Shown here one piece after another: positions 25,661 through 34,877 of a DNA stretch of 64,000 nucleotides (within the stretch, counting starts at the first letter, position 1; each line of letters opens with the position of its first letter). A model generated the notes under the pieces. It was given only the letters and a program-made list of their open reading frames with translations, searched no databases and was not told the origin of the DNA. Where the stretch lies: assembly GCA_944326815.1 (NCBI GenBank), contig CALVFI010000001.1, forward strand, positions 1-64,000, written 5' to 3'. This stretch comes from an uncultured Rikenellaceae bacterium (lineage in GTDB: Bacteria; Bacteroidota; Bacteroidia; Bacteroidales; Rikenellaceae). The position numbers and the translations under genes were made by a program.

Positions 25661-27931
25661 ATGTTTAGAGCTATCAAAATAAAAGTCAAGAGCATTGCAG
25701 CGCTATTTATTCTCGGCATAGGGGCGATCGCCTGCTCGAAACCCGAGTTGGGAGCGGATAAAATCGATTCGAACACCTTTGTAGCACTCCACTTATCCGA
25801 ATATGAGACAGCCGGAGAGACCGTTGCGGGAGAAAACGACCTACAAGATTTCCGAGCCTGTCTGTTCGAGAACGGACACATGACTAAAATCTACGGAAAT
25901 CCGACCGACGGGGCGGATGGCTACGGATTTCGTCTCGACCGAAACGCAGGTACCCTCTATGTAGTAACCAACGCAAGCGACATGCCCGAACTGGATGCCC
26001 TCCTGAACCAGGGAATCTCCGAGCAAGAGTGGCTGACCATGACTGCCGGCACAAAAGCAGGTACTCCCATCCGATTCTTTTCGGGAAGTACGACCTTATC
26101 GGGTGAGAAACAAAATTCCATTAGACTATCCCGTAATTTTGCCCGCTTCGATCTGCACATTCGGACGGTAGGCAAGGCACAGGTCGAACGTCTTACGCTG
26201 GAGGGTAGCGCCTTGCGCACCTCCCTATTCCCTGGTGCGGATATCGTTTCCTCGGATCAGGGAAGTGTAACGATCTGCCCCGATGCCCCTTACACAAAAG
26301 ACACGCCGGGAGTCGCCTTTCTCTATGAGCATAGAAATCCGGAAGCAATGCTTCGCGCCGAAGCCATCATCAACGGCAAACGCTGCGAACTCGAAGCGAA
26401 ACTGCCCGAAGAGATACGCAGAAACCATATTTATATCATAACGGTCACCAAAGATGTGGCCGATCAGGAGGTACAATTGACGGTCGAACCGTGGGAAAAA
26501 GGCGACGATCTCGACCTGCATCCCGATCTGGAGAAACGCATCGTCATCGATCCCGATAGATCCGACCTGCCGTCCGAAGCACAAATCTCCGACGACGGGA
26601 CGAAACTCATCCTGCCTCACAGCCAAACGGAATTCTGCTTATCCCTGGACTGTGACAATGAACTCGAACTGATTCCCATCACCTCAAGGACTTTCAAGAT
26701 CGAGCCAGTAGCCGGGCAGGGATTAGACGGTCTGAATCGGTTTCAGATACAAAAATCGCTCTATGCTCCGGGCTTGGCGGCCGAAGAAATTGAACTTAGA
26801 TTCCGTCGCAAAGGATTGAACAACACCTATCCGGAGGATCGGATTCTCATACATCTTTCCGCCAATCCGGTCACAATCGAAGGGGCGATTTCATTCGACC
26901 CGGAGAGCTATGCCTTCGATTTCGGGCGTTACATCGACAACGAACTGGGTCGTTTTACACTTCCTTCCGACAAAGAGCTCTTGGTTGAGTTCGATTCCGG
27001 CGAGGACCCCTGGATCAAGCTCACGCCACTGGAAGGAGAAAACCGTACGTTTCGGGTAATCGGAGGCTGGCGCCCGAATGATCCGACGGCTAACGGCCGC
27101 ATGCAGCATGCGACACTCGTCATCCGCAATGCTGCGGACGGTTCTGCACGTGAAACCTATCGGATCACCCGACGCAATTACGGTTTGCCGGTCACCTGGC
27201 TCCACGGGGTGTGGTGGTGCAAATACAATGCACGCGGCAACTCCCGGAGTTTCGATGATCAGATTCTCTCCTCCTCCGACCCTGCCGCAGCTGCGGGGAA
27301 GAGTGTCCTCGACTATTTAAGAGATTGCACGCCGGAAGAGTTCTACGATCTATGGGGCTGGGCCTATCAAGGCGACAGTGGCATCGGAATGCGTGTCGTG
27401 GAAGAAAACGGCAAGATCGTCATGGAGGGGTTCTCGACCGACATATCGAGCCACATCAACAAACTTCCTGCCCGGACATTGGCACCAGACGGTTATGAAC
27501 TTCCCTCCATGGAGGAGTTCAACCGAGTATTCGATGCAACCGACTATGTTTGGATGATGTGGAGCGGATCTCATCTGTTACACACCCCTTGGGAAGGACA
27601 CAATAAAATTGTCCGGGAACAACGGCGACGCAATGACATAGTCATAGGAGACATACAGACGCCCGACCTGCTTTATGTGGGAATGTCCAGTCCGGATTAT
27701 CCCTCTCAGGAAGCCATAACATGGTATGGCCCCGGAGCCCAATGGAATGCCGACGGAATCAAACATGCCAACCACTACAACAACATACTCTTCGGAGTAT
27801 ACTCTCCCGAAGGTTCCGGATGGTACATGGCCGGCAACATGTCAGCTCTTTACATGCAAAAGAACGGTGCAGGGAATAAAGATACACGAATCCTCCGATT
27901 CAAGAAATCACCGGTCGAATATATCTATTAG
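25661..27931 (+). CDS. Fimbrillin-type tip/adhesin-like lipoprotein (paralogue)
   Basis: A 756-residue paralogue of the gene before it. It has a signal peptide with an IACS lipobox (Cys ~25), a fimbrillin-type N-terminal half (NFARFDLHIRTVGKAQ, RRNHIYIITV, VEPWEKGDDL), the shared block RYIDNELGRFTLP / EDPWIKL, and the C-terminal VWWCKYNARGN and LAPDGYELPSMEEF. The starts of these genes lie 28-32 bases from the preceding stops, so all three are likely one transcript ending at the hairpin 27976-28025. Confidence 0.68.
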   Translation: MFRAIKIKVKSIAALFILGIGAIACSKPELGADKIDSNTFVALHLSEYETAGETVAGENDLQDFRACLFENGHMTKIYGNPTDGADGYGFRLDRNAGTLYVVTNASDMPELDALLNQGISEQEWLTMTAGTKAGTPIRFFSGSTTLSGEKQNSIRLSRNFARFDLHIRTVGKAQVERLTLEGSALRTSLFPGADIVSSDQGSVTICPDAPYTKDTPGVAFLYEHRNPEAMLRAEAIINGKRCELEAKLPEEIRRNHIYIITVTKDVADQEVQLTVEPWEKGDDLDLHPDLEKRIVIDPDRSDLPSEAQISDDGTKLILPHSQTEFCLSLDCDNELELIPITSRTFKIEPVAGQGLDGLNRFQIQKSLYAPGLAAEEIELRFRRKGLNNTYPEDRILIHLSANPVTIEGAISFDPESYAFDFGRYIDNELGRFTLPSDKELLVEFDSGEDPWIKLTPLEGENRTFRVIGGWRPNDPTANGRMQHATLVIRNAADGSARETYRITRRNYGLPVTWLHGVWWCKYNARGNSRSFDDQILSSSDPAAAAGKSVLDYLRDCTPEEFYDLWGWAYQGDSGIGMRVVEENGKIVMEGFSTDISSHINKLPARTLAPDGYELPSMEEFNRVFDATDYVWMMWSGSHLLHTPWEGHNKIVREQRRRNDIVIGDIQTPDLLYVGMSSPDYPSQEAITWYGPGAQWNADGIKHANHYNNILFGVYSPEGSGWYMAGNMSALYMQKNGAGNKDTRILRFKKSPVEYIY

Positions 27932-27975
27932 TCTGGGAAGTTTCAGGGAGACATTCCCCTAAACGGAAAAACAGG

Positions 27976-28025
27976 AAAGAGGTTCCGTCACACGATAAGT
28001 TGCACGTGTGACGGAACCTCTTTTT
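27976..28025 (+). terminator. Bidirectional terminator hairpin
   Basis: A 19-base-pair stem (AAAGAGGTTCCGTCACACG paired with its complement) with a 10-base loop, followed by a T-rich end (CTCTTTTTG). It lies between the convergent fimbrillin-type operon and the trmB gene and could stop both. Confidence 0.8.
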
Positions 28026-28073
28026 GCTTGCGGCCCTCAACAATCCGACATGGCCGGATTTGCAAATCGCCAA

Positions 28074-28793
28074 TCAGGCAAGTTGATCATCCGCCTCGAA
28101 AACGGGAGCCTCGAATGAAGTCCGTTCTCCCAAAGAGAACCGCAAATAGGTAATAGGAAGTCCCTGACGCAGGAACTGTGTTTCATAAGCTGTTTTAATG
28201 GATAAAATTCCCTCCGCCATCCCGGAACCGTAGATATCCGCACAAGCGACCTCGACCGGAAGAGAATTGATGGCTGCCACAGCCTTGGTATATTCATGCA
28301 GGTGACGGCTGTCGGTCTTGAGATTCACCGCACCGCCCGGAGCCAGGAATTTCGCATAACTGGCCAAAAAGGCAGGGGCCGTCAGGCGTTTCTTGACCCG
28401 ACTCTTCTTCAATTGCGGGTCGGGGAAGGTTATCCAGATCTCTGCCACCTCGCCCGGAGCGAAAAACGAATCAATGAACTCGATACGGGTGCGCAAAAAG
28501 CCGGCATTGGTCATGCTATTTTCCGTAGCGGTCTTTGCCCCGCGCCACATACGCGCCCCCTTGATATCCACTCCGATAAAATTTCTGTCAGGAAACTGTG
28601 TGGCCAATGCCACCGTATACTCGCCCCGGCCGCATCCCAACTCCAGTACAATCGGATGGTCATTCCCGAAAAAATCGCTGCCCCAGCGTCCTTTCAGAGA
28701 GTAATCTTTTCGGAAAACCTCCTCAAAAGCCGGTTGCACCATATTCCGGAAAGTCAGATTTTCCTGAAACCTTTTCAACTTATCTTTTCCCAT
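28074..28793 (-). CDS. trmB: tRNA (guanine-N7-)-methyltransferase
   Basis: A 239-residue enzyme that methylates G46 of tRNA using SAM. It has the SAM-binding motif LELGCGRGEYT (~50-60), the acidic GVDIKGARMWRGAK strand end, the FPDPQLKKSR motif typical of TrmB, and an NLKTDSRHLHEYT strand. The length matches the family. It is the last gene in a minus-strand group with ricT and gldH. Confidence 0.93.
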   Translation of the reverse strand: MGKDKLKRFQENLTFRNMVQPAFEEVFRKDYSLKGRWGSDFFGNDHPIVLELGCGRGEYTVALATQFPDRNFIGVDIKGARMWRGAKTATENSMTNAGFLRTRIEFIDSFFAPGEVAEIWITFPDPQLKKSRVKKRLTAPAFLASYAKFLAPGGAVNLKTDSRHLHEYTKAVAAINSLPVEVACADIYGSGMAEGILSIKTAYETQFLRQGLPITYLRFSLGERTSFEAPVFEADDQLA

Positions 28794-28815
28794 AACGTGC
28801 TTTCTGTGCTATTTG

Positions 28816-29238
28816 TCACTCTGCCGGGGCCACATTGATTCCTACAGCTTCAACTCCCTTAACCCCACTGGCAGCTGTACTGATACGAAATACATACACT
28901 CCCTTTCGATTCAACAAAGCGTCCTTGCGATAAGGGATCACACACTCACCATTCCGTTTATTCTCCGGGAGATATACGGTCAGAGGTTCCGAATAAGAGA
29001 GCGTATCCGGAGTGATCACCTCCATATCAAATGTCAGACGTTGATTCGCTGCTCGCCCATCGTAGCGCACAAACAATTGAATATCCCGCAACGAAACCGT
29101 ATCCTCGTTATTCCACACCACCGTCGCCGGTTCTTGCCGGGCCCACCCCTCTGGATTCACATCGGTCATGCGCTCCGTATGCGTTGAGACACATCCCCAC
29201 GTCCAAATCGCAACGAGCATCAGATACCCCACCCTCAT
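28816..29238 (-). CDS. gldH: GldH-like lipoprotein
   Basis: A 140-residue lipoprotein (signal peptide ending WTWGC, Cys ~16). The body reads as an Ig-like beta sandwich with RDIQLFVRYDGRA, a PYRKDALLNRKGVYVFRIS strand pair and a GVEAVGINV close, as in the gliding-motility lipoprotein GldH of Bacteroidota. In non-gliding Bacteroidales GldH is kept and its role is unclear. Its place between RicT and TrmB agrees with the common Bacteroidota gene order. It starts four bases before the RicT stop codon ends. Confidence 0.78.
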   Translation of the reverse strand: MRVGYLMLVAIWTWGCVSTHTERMTDVNPEGWARQEPATVVWNNEDTVSLRDIQLFVRYDGRAANQRLTFDMEVITPDTLSYSEPLTVYLPENKRNGECVIPYRKDALLNRKGVYVFRISTAASGVKGVEAVGINVAPAE

Positions 29239-29241
29239 CTC

Positions 29242-30672
29242 CTATCCTTTCGGGGTATTCCCCTCTTTCTGCGGCTTCGAACCTCGATCCTGTCTCTCCG
29301 GCCGACGGTTACGCCCATTACGACGTCTTCCCTCGCCACCGGCACCGTTCCTACTACCGCCATTATCATTGCGAGGCATCTGTCTCTCCGACCGACTGTC
29401 TCCTGAACCATTCCGGCGATTGGTATCATTCCGGCCATCTCCACCATTTTCGTTCCTTTCAACAGCAGCACGTTCCTTTCCGGCATTACCATTACCACTT
29501 GCCTCACCGTTATTGCCGCCATTGCGTCTTTTTTTCTTGGAATGCTGTCGACCGGCATTACGCTGTTTATCGAACCGGGTAATGCTCTCCTCGCCAATCA
29601 CATTTACGAAATCCGGTTCCTCTTCTTGTAAAGTGACAGTATTCTCTCCCTCCAGTTTCTCGACCTTCTTGCCACGACGATTCATCTCCAGAATCTCCTT
29701 CACACGAGACACAGGAAGCGTTACCATACCAGCCATCTCATTCGGACTGGTACTGAAACTCATCGTCCGTCCCAAGATGTCGGTCTTTACCAGATAATAA
29801 TCCCCATCGATCGCCTGCAAAGGCTGGTTTACCCGCGGAATCTCCCGTCGGGCATCCAGGTAGGTATCCAATTCATAGATCAGACAGCATTTCAACTTGC
29901 TGCATTGTCCTGCAAGTTTTTGCGGATTGAGAGAAATCTCCTGGACCCGCGCGGAGTTGGTCGTCACCGAGCTGAAACTCGAAATCCATGAAGCACAGCA
30001 CAACTCCCGTCCGCAGGAACCCAGCCCGCCGATACGGCCGGCCTCCTGACGTGCTCCGATCTGTTTCATCTCGACCCGAATCCGGAACTGCTCGGCAAAC
30101 ACTTTGATCAACTCCCGAAAGTCCACACGCTCATCGGCAATATAGTAAAAAATCGCCTTGATCTTATCACCCTGATACTCCACATCGCCGATCTTCATGT
30201 TCAACCCCATCTCAGCAGCAATCTGACGCGACCGGATCATCGTCGAGTGCTCCAACGCTATGGCCTCCTGCCACTTTTCGATATCATAGGGTTTGGCCAA
30301 CCGGTAGATCTTCTTGAATTCGCCATTCAGGGGATTGAACCCAACCCGTTTCATCTGTTTAGCCACCAGATCACCCGTAAGCGACACAATGCCTATATCG
30401 TGTCCTGGAGAGGCCTCCACCGCCACAATATCGCCCCGTTTGAGCGGCAGTCCATTGACATTCTTATAGTAACTGCGCCGCGTATTCTTGAATCGAACTT
30501 CGACTATATCATCAGGGAATACTTCCGGATACCCCTCCAACCAATCGGTAGAGTGAAGTTTGAAGCAGCCCTCGCACATGGTAGCCGTCCGTTCCTCGTC
30601 TCCCCCGCAGAATTTGCATCCTCGGCCGACATCCAACGAACAGCACCCTTTATCGTTATCTTTATTATTCAT
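29242..30672 (-). CDS. ricT: RicT/PSP1-family protein with a basic disordered tail
   Basis: A 476-residue PSP1/RicT protein. After a Cys-rich N-terminus (CCSLDVGRGCKFCGG, CEGC), the core (~50-330) holds the PSP1 domain (RRSYYKNVNGLPLKRGDIVA; YYIADERVDFRELIKVFAEQ) and the two conserved cysteine clusters CGRELCCASW and CSKLKCCLIYELD. In Bacillus RicT binds an iron-sulfur cluster and joins the RNase Y maturation complex. The last ~110 residues are unusual: Asn/Gly/Arg-rich with no predicted fold, probably RNA-binding or disordered. A promoter-like TATCTTTG lies ~20 bases upstream. Confidence 0.85.
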   Translation of the reverse strand: MNNKDNDKGCCSLDVGRGCKFCGGDEERTATMCEGCFKLHSTDWLEGYPEVFPDDIVEVRFKNTRRSYYKNVNGLPLKRGDIVAVEASPGHDIGIVSLTGDLVAKQMKRVGFNPLNGEFKKIYRLAKPYDIEKWQEAIALEHSTMIRSRQIAAEMGLNMKIGDVEYQGDKIKAIFYYIADERVDFRELIKVFAEQFRIRVEMKQIGARQEAGRIGGLGSCGRELCCASWISSFSSVTTNSARVQEISLNPQKLAGQCSKLKCCLIYELDTYLDARREIPRVNQPLQAIDGDYYLVKTDILGRTMSFSTSPNEMAGMVTLPVSRVKEILEMNRRGKKVEKLEGENTVTLQEEEPDFVNVIGEESITRFDKQRNAGRQHSKKKRRNGGNNGEASGNGNAGKERAAVERNENGGDGRNDTNRRNGSGDSRSERQMPRNDNGGSRNGAGGEGRRRNGRNRRPERQDRGSKPQKEGNTPKG

Positions 30673-30692
30673 CGTTCATCTGCTATTTCGTA

Positions 30693-30700
30693 CAAAGATA
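30693..30700 (-). promoter_or_regulatory. -7 promoter element upstream of ricT
   Basis: On the minus strand TATCTTTG fits TAnnTTTG and lies 20 bases before the ricT ATG. No clear -33 TTTG is seen. Confidence 0.4.
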
Positions 30701-30773
30701 GGAAAAAAACGGAATTATCAGAAGAATGTCGCAATCGACTGCCGGACAGCGCATCGATCGCAAGCCATTCGTC

Positions 30774-32129
30774 TCAACGGTTCCGATGCAGGACGATGCG
30801 CCGAAGCGTTCTATGATAACGGCGAATGAGAAGAAAAGCGGCGATGGAGAGTCCGAAGATAAATCCGATCCATAACCCCGGAGCCCCCAATCCAAGCGTA
30901 AAGGCACATAAATAGCCAACCGGAAGATTAATTACCAGATAGGAGACAAAGGCGATTCCCGTAATGGCCTTCACATCCTGCATACCGCGCAGAATTCCGA
31001 TGGAGATATTCTGCAATCCGTCCGAGAACTGAAACAGCCCGGCAAAGATCAGCAAAGTACTCGCCATCCGTATGGCGTCGGGATCGCTCGTGAACAACAT
31101 CGGAATATAGTTTCGGAAAAGGATGAACATCAGAGCCGTAAAGGCATTCCACAGCAATCCGATATGATACGATGCCCCGGCTGCCAATTTTAGTTCCCGG
31201 AAATTTCCAACCCCATATTGATGACTCACACGAATCGTCGTCGCCGCACTGATTCCCATCACAATCATAAAAGCGAGATTGGAGATCACCGTAGCAATCT
31301 GATTCCCGGCCAATTCAATGGTCCCGATCCATCCCATCATAATACCCGTCAGAGCGAATGCCCCACCTTCCATCAGCATCTGCAACGAGATTGGCACACC
31401 GACAGTAAGCAATGACCGGATACGTATCCACGAAAAATGAGCCCAGGAAAAAAGCGAGAAATAGCGTTTGAAAGAATCTTTCCGCCAAAAGTACAGGATG
31501 ATGAGCACAGGGGTCAGAATACGCGAAATCAACGTAGACAGGCCGGCACCGGCCGCCCCCATCTCCGGAGCGCCACACTTGCCATAGATAAATATATAGT
31601 TGAATATCACGTTGATGATGTTCGACGTAATAATAATAGCCATGGCCACGCGCGTATTGCCCACCCCTTCGAGAAACTGTTTAAAGGCAGCAAACAGCAT
31701 GAATGGAATCACACTCCAGGCAATAAAGTTATAATAGGGGATGGCCATCTCCACCACCTCGGGAGGTTGCCCCATGCGGTGCATAAAAGGTATCAACGCC
31801 TGAGAAAAAGCAAACAACATCAAACCCAGCACGCCGTATAGCAAAATCGAATTCTGCAGATAGGAGGCCGATACGCGATGGTTGCTCCGGGCATACATCT
31901 CGCCGACAAGAGGTGTAATCCCGAGCGAAATGCCCACTCCAAAAATAAACGGCAGGAAGAAGACGGTTCCTCCGAACGACACGGCAGCCAATGGCAATGC
32001 ACCCAGATGACCGACCATTGCATTGTCCACCAACTGCACAACGACCTGTCCTGCCTGTGACAACACAACCGGCAAAGCCAACCGCAAGGTTTGCAAGTAT
32101 TGTTCCTTATAACGTCCGTCAAACATCAT
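30774..32129 (-). CDS. MATE-family multidrug/cation exporter
   Basis: A 451-residue inner-membrane protein with twelve hydrophobic segments. The first contains the usual MATE opening (LALPVVLSQAGQVVVQLVDN AMVGHLG, gap added) and the seventh repeats the pattern (ISLQMLMEGGAFALTGIMMG). The length and arrangement of two six-helix halves agree with NorM-type exporters driven by sodium or proton gradients. It is on the strand of the ricT group but separated by ~100 bases. Two start codons are adjacent (MM); a GGAGG sequence lies just upstream. Confidence 0.9.
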   Translation of the reverse strand: MMFDGRYKEQYLQTLRLALPVVLSQAGQVVVQLVDNAMVGHLGALPLAAVSFGGTVFFLPFIFGVGISLGITPLVGEMYARSNHRVSASYLQNSILLYGVLGLMLFAFSQALIPFMHRMGQPPEVVEMAIPYYNFIAWSVIPFMLFAAFKQFLEGVGNTRVAMAIIITSNIINVIFNYIFIYGKCGAPEMGAAGAGLSTLISRILTPVLIILYFWRKDSFKRYFSLFSWAHFSWIRIRSLLTVGVPISLQMLMEGGAFALTGIMMGWIGTIELAGNQIATVISNLAFMIVMGISAATTIRVSHQYGVGNFRELKLAAGASYHIGLLWNAFTALMFILFRNYIPMLFTSDPDAIRMASTLLIFAGLFQFSDGLQNISIGILRGMQDVKAITGIAFVSYLVINLPVGYLCAFTLGLGAPGLWIGFIFGLSIAAFLLIRRYHRTLRRIVLHRNR

Positions 32130-32152
32130 TTATCCTCCATTCAAACGGGAAT

Positions 32153-32160
32153 CAAAAGTA
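32153..32160 (-). promoter_or_regulatory. -7 promoter element upstream of the MATE gene
   Basis: On the minus strand TACTTTTG fits TAnnTTTG, 23 bases before the start codons. Confidence 0.38.
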
Positions 32161-32276
32161 CATAAATTAAACCAGAGTAAAAAATATCTGCGACAACCTA
32201 TCTGTCGGGACTCCGAATAGCTAAAAAATTGACACAATTTGACAGATCGTTGACAAAAGATCCAAAATGAGATTTA

Positions 32277-32284
32277 TAGCTTTG
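32277..32284 (+). promoter_or_regulatory. -7 promoter element upstream of the phosphatase gene
   Basis: TAGCTTTG fits TAnnTTTG, about 80 bases before the start codon. A TTGAC sequence lies upstream at non-standard spacing. Confidence 0.42.
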
Positions 32285-32364
32285 TTTCTGTAAACACAAC
32301 CCGACATAAAACCTCCCCATATCTATTTCCAAAAACGACCTTTTAACTTTTGAAAACGATACTG

Positions 32365-33630
32365 ATGAAAAACAATCCATCGCTCCTTCTACTTCTTCTT
32401 CTATGGTTCATCCTTCCCGTTTCCGGACAACAGGTACGCGAAGCCGTCCTACACCCGGTCACCCACAGCGCAGGCTCCTCCATGGCCTATGAATATGTTC
32501 CGCAACGATACACCCCCGCACCCAAAGGATTCAAGCCATTTTATATCAATCACGTAGGACGTCACGGTTCCCGCAATCACACCTCCAAGTCACTCTTCCA
32601 GAGTCTATCGCTCCTCTTTGCGGACGCCCACAAAAACGGACTGCTCACGAATCGAGGAGAAGAGCTGCGAATTCGAATCGATTCGATCCATCGTGCCATG
32701 GACAAACGGTGGGGCGATCTCACGCCTGTGGGAGTACGGGAGCAGAAACAGATCGCAAACCGAATGTATGAAAACTACCCGGAGGTCTTCTCGGGGAGCA
32801 GATGCACAATCAATGCGAAATCGACACTCGTACCCCGTTGTATCCTAAGCATGGGAGCCTTCTGCGAAAGCCTCAAGGAGTTGGCCCCAAAAATCGACAT
32901 TACACAGGAAGCCAGTGAAGCATACATGTATTTTATGAATTATTACAGCAAGGAGTACCGCGACTATTATGACAACGGCCCATGGATAAAAGTCTACGAC
33001 CAGTTTCTAACGGAAAATATCCATCCGGAACGTCTCATCGCATCGCTCTTCAAGAACGGTGCTCCGGAGACCCTGGGTGATCCGAAGCGCTTCATGACCA
33101 ATCTTTTCTCGGCCGCTTCCATCTTACAGGACACGGAACTGGGGCTGACGCTTTATGACATGTTTACCGACGATGAAATCTACGCCTTGTGGCAAACCCA
33201 AAACCTCAGTCAGTACCTACGAAAAGGACCGTCGGCCATTGGCGGCGAGTTGGCCCTCTCCATTGCCAAACCCCTGTTGCGAGATTTTCTCACCACATCC
33301 CAGAATGCAGTGCAAAACAGGGAACTGTCGGCCAACCTGCGCTTTGCGCATGGAGAACAGATCATGCCATTCGCCGCACTGCTCGGTATTGAGGGGGCAA
33401 GCAGTTCCGAATCCGACCCCGACAAGGTCGCCGAAGTCTGGAACGATTTCCAAATCACCTCAATGGCAGCAAACATTCAATGGATCTTCTATCGAAATGC
33501 AGCCGGGAAGGTGCTCATCAAGATTCTGCTGAACGAACGGGAAACCAAGATACCTGTCAAAACGGATATCGCCCCCTATTACAATTGGGACGAGGTCTTG
33601 GCTTATTACACCCGCGTAGCCAACCAATAA
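32365..33630 (+). CDS. Histidine-acid-phosphatase family, MINPP/phytase-like
   Basis: A 421-residue secreted phosphatase from the ATG at 32365 (a TTG five codons upstream is less likely). The signal peptide is a run of leucines ending PVSGQ. The active-site motif is GRHGSR (~65-70), where His67 would take the phosphate. The second conserved motif, HAE in multiple inositol polyphosphate phosphatases (MINPP), reads RFAHGEQIMPFAALLGI, that is HGE. The overall plan fits bacterial MINPP-type phytases that remove phosphate from inositol hexakisphosphate. It stands alone, with a promoter-like element upstream. Confidence 0.8.
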   Translation: MKNNPSLLLLLLLWFILPVSGQQVREAVLHPVTHSAGSSMAYEYVPQRYTPAPKGFKPFYINHVGRHGSRNHTSKSLFQSLSLLFADAHKNGLLTNRGEELRIRIDSIHRAMDKRWGDLTPVGVREQKQIANRMYENYPEVFSGSRCTINAKSTLVPRCILSMGAFCESLKELAPKIDITQEASEAYMYFMNYYSKEYRDYYDNGPWIKVYDQFLTENIHPERLIASLFKNGAPETLGDPKRFMTNLFSAASILQDTELGLTLYDMFTDDEIYALWQTQNLSQYLRKGPSAIGGELALSIAKPLLRDFLTTSQNAVQNRELSANLRFAHGEQIMPFAALLGIEGASSSESDPDKVAEVWNDFQITSMAANIQWIFYRNAAGKVLIKILLNERETKIPVKTDIAPYYNWDEVLAYYTRVANQ

Positions 33631-33696
33631 ATCGATAGCTCTATTGTCGAGACGGTCATTCCGTCCGAAAAGCATCCTAATATCATTAAGACAAAA

Positions 33697-33730
33697 AAGC
33701 GAGCCCTTTTGCAAGGGCTCGCTTCGTGCA
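33697..33730 (-). terminator. Terminator of the minus-strand glycoside hydrolase operon
   Basis: A perfect 12-base stem (33697-33708 with 33713-33724) and a four-base loop. Read on the minus strand, it is followed by six T. It lies 14 bases after the stop of the last GH26 gene. Confidence 0.8.
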
Positions 33731-33743
33731 ACAACTCGAAGGA

Positions 33744-34874
33744 CTATTTTTTCACTTTGTAGGTTTTGCCCGAGAAATCAATCTCATCGAGGGTCAGACT
33801 ACGAGGATTATCGTAAATTGCCTTCACGACATCATCACTCTCATTGCTCTGGATGAAATAGCCCCAAACCATAAACCAGGACCAATAAGGCTGACTTTCA
33901 TATTGCTCCACTGTAGGAAGATGGCCTACCTCTCCGAGTGAAATCAGTTTACCTTTTCCCAGTTTCAGCAGATCATCGTGATGCGAAGCCTTATAGTCGT
34001 GTTTGTATACGTCTGCCGCCAACACATCAACATACTCCATGCCCGGGAAATAATCCTCATAAGGTCCGGCCTCGTCACCCGGAATATCGCGCGGAGCATT
34101 GGTATTCCATACCCAAAGCAAGTTATTCAGCTTATGATGGTTGACCAAATAGTCGTAGGTCATGATCCACAACTTCTTGAAGCCATTCTCGCCCGGTTTG
34201 TTGCACCACCAGAACCATACGCCGTTCATCTCATGATAAGGACGCCACAGCACCGGAATCTTCGCATCGCGAAGTTGTTTGAGATATTTGGCCACGCCAT
34301 CCATCTGTTTTTTCCATTGGGTATTGAGCTCCGTTCCGTCCGTCACCAGTTCGTCCCACACCTCTTGTGAAGGCCGGTTCTGCCAGGTCCAGATCGAGGA
34401 ACCGTTGCAATCGTCTCCTTCACTCGGGAAACAGCAATGCCACATCAAGGTAATGATACGTCCCTCTGCATAGCGCTCCTTAATCTCGTCCACCAGGCCC
34501 TGACGCAACTCTTCCGTCGTGCGTCCATTGACCTTGCAGTCGCCCCAGGGTGTGGTCAGATTCATCGGGCCGCAATGATGATAGCTACGGATATTATCCC
34601 CCTGCGCATTGAAACTGAAATCGCTGCCCCATACTACCGGATGTTTGCCCGTCATTTCGAACACGATATCGTCGTAACGATCGAGCCCGCTGACAAAATT
34701 ATGCTGCCCGGTAAGCGTATATTTCCCCTGAATCGAATAGAGGAACTTAAGCAGCTGTTTGGCCTCCTTCGATGCTTTCGGATTCACCGGAGCATACTCT
34801 TTTGCCGAAACGGTTTGTGACATTCCCAAACCGACCATGCAGAGCAATGCGATAAAATAACGAATAGATTTCAT
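33744..34874 (-). CDS. GH26 beta-mannanase-type glycoside hydrolase
   Basis: A 376-residue GH26 enzyme with a Sec signal peptide (~1-24) and no lipobox, so probably periplasmic. The catalytic acid/base is Glu215 in RPYHEMNG and the nucleophile is Glu315 in ISLGEVGH, both standard GH26 positions. The TGQHN opening strand (~55-59) is also typical. GH26 enzymes mainly cut beta-1,4-mannosidic bonds; some cut mixed glucans or xylan. It is the last gene of a five-gene operon and is clearly more distant from the other two GH26 genes in the window than they are from each other. Confidence 0.88.
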   Translation of the reverse strand: MKSIRYFIALLCMVGLGMSQTVSAKEYAPVNPKASKEAKQLLKFLYSIQGKYTLTGQHNFVSGLDRYDDIVFEMTGKHPVVWGSDFSFNAQGDNIRSYHHCGPMNLTTPWGDCKVNGRTTEELRQGLVDEIKERYAEGRIITLMWHCCFPSEGDDCNGSSIWTWQNRPSQEVWDELVTDGTELNTQWKKQMDGVAKYLKQLRDAKIPVLWRPYHEMNGVWFWWCNKPGENGFKKLWIMTYDYLVNHHKLNNLLWVWNTNAPRDIPGDEAGPYEDYFPGMEYVDVLAADVYKHDYKASHHDDLLKLGKGKLISLGEVGHLPTVEQYESQPYWSWFMVWGYFIQSNESDDVVKAIYDNPRSLTLDEIDFSGKTYKVKK

Positions 34875-34877
34875 AAA

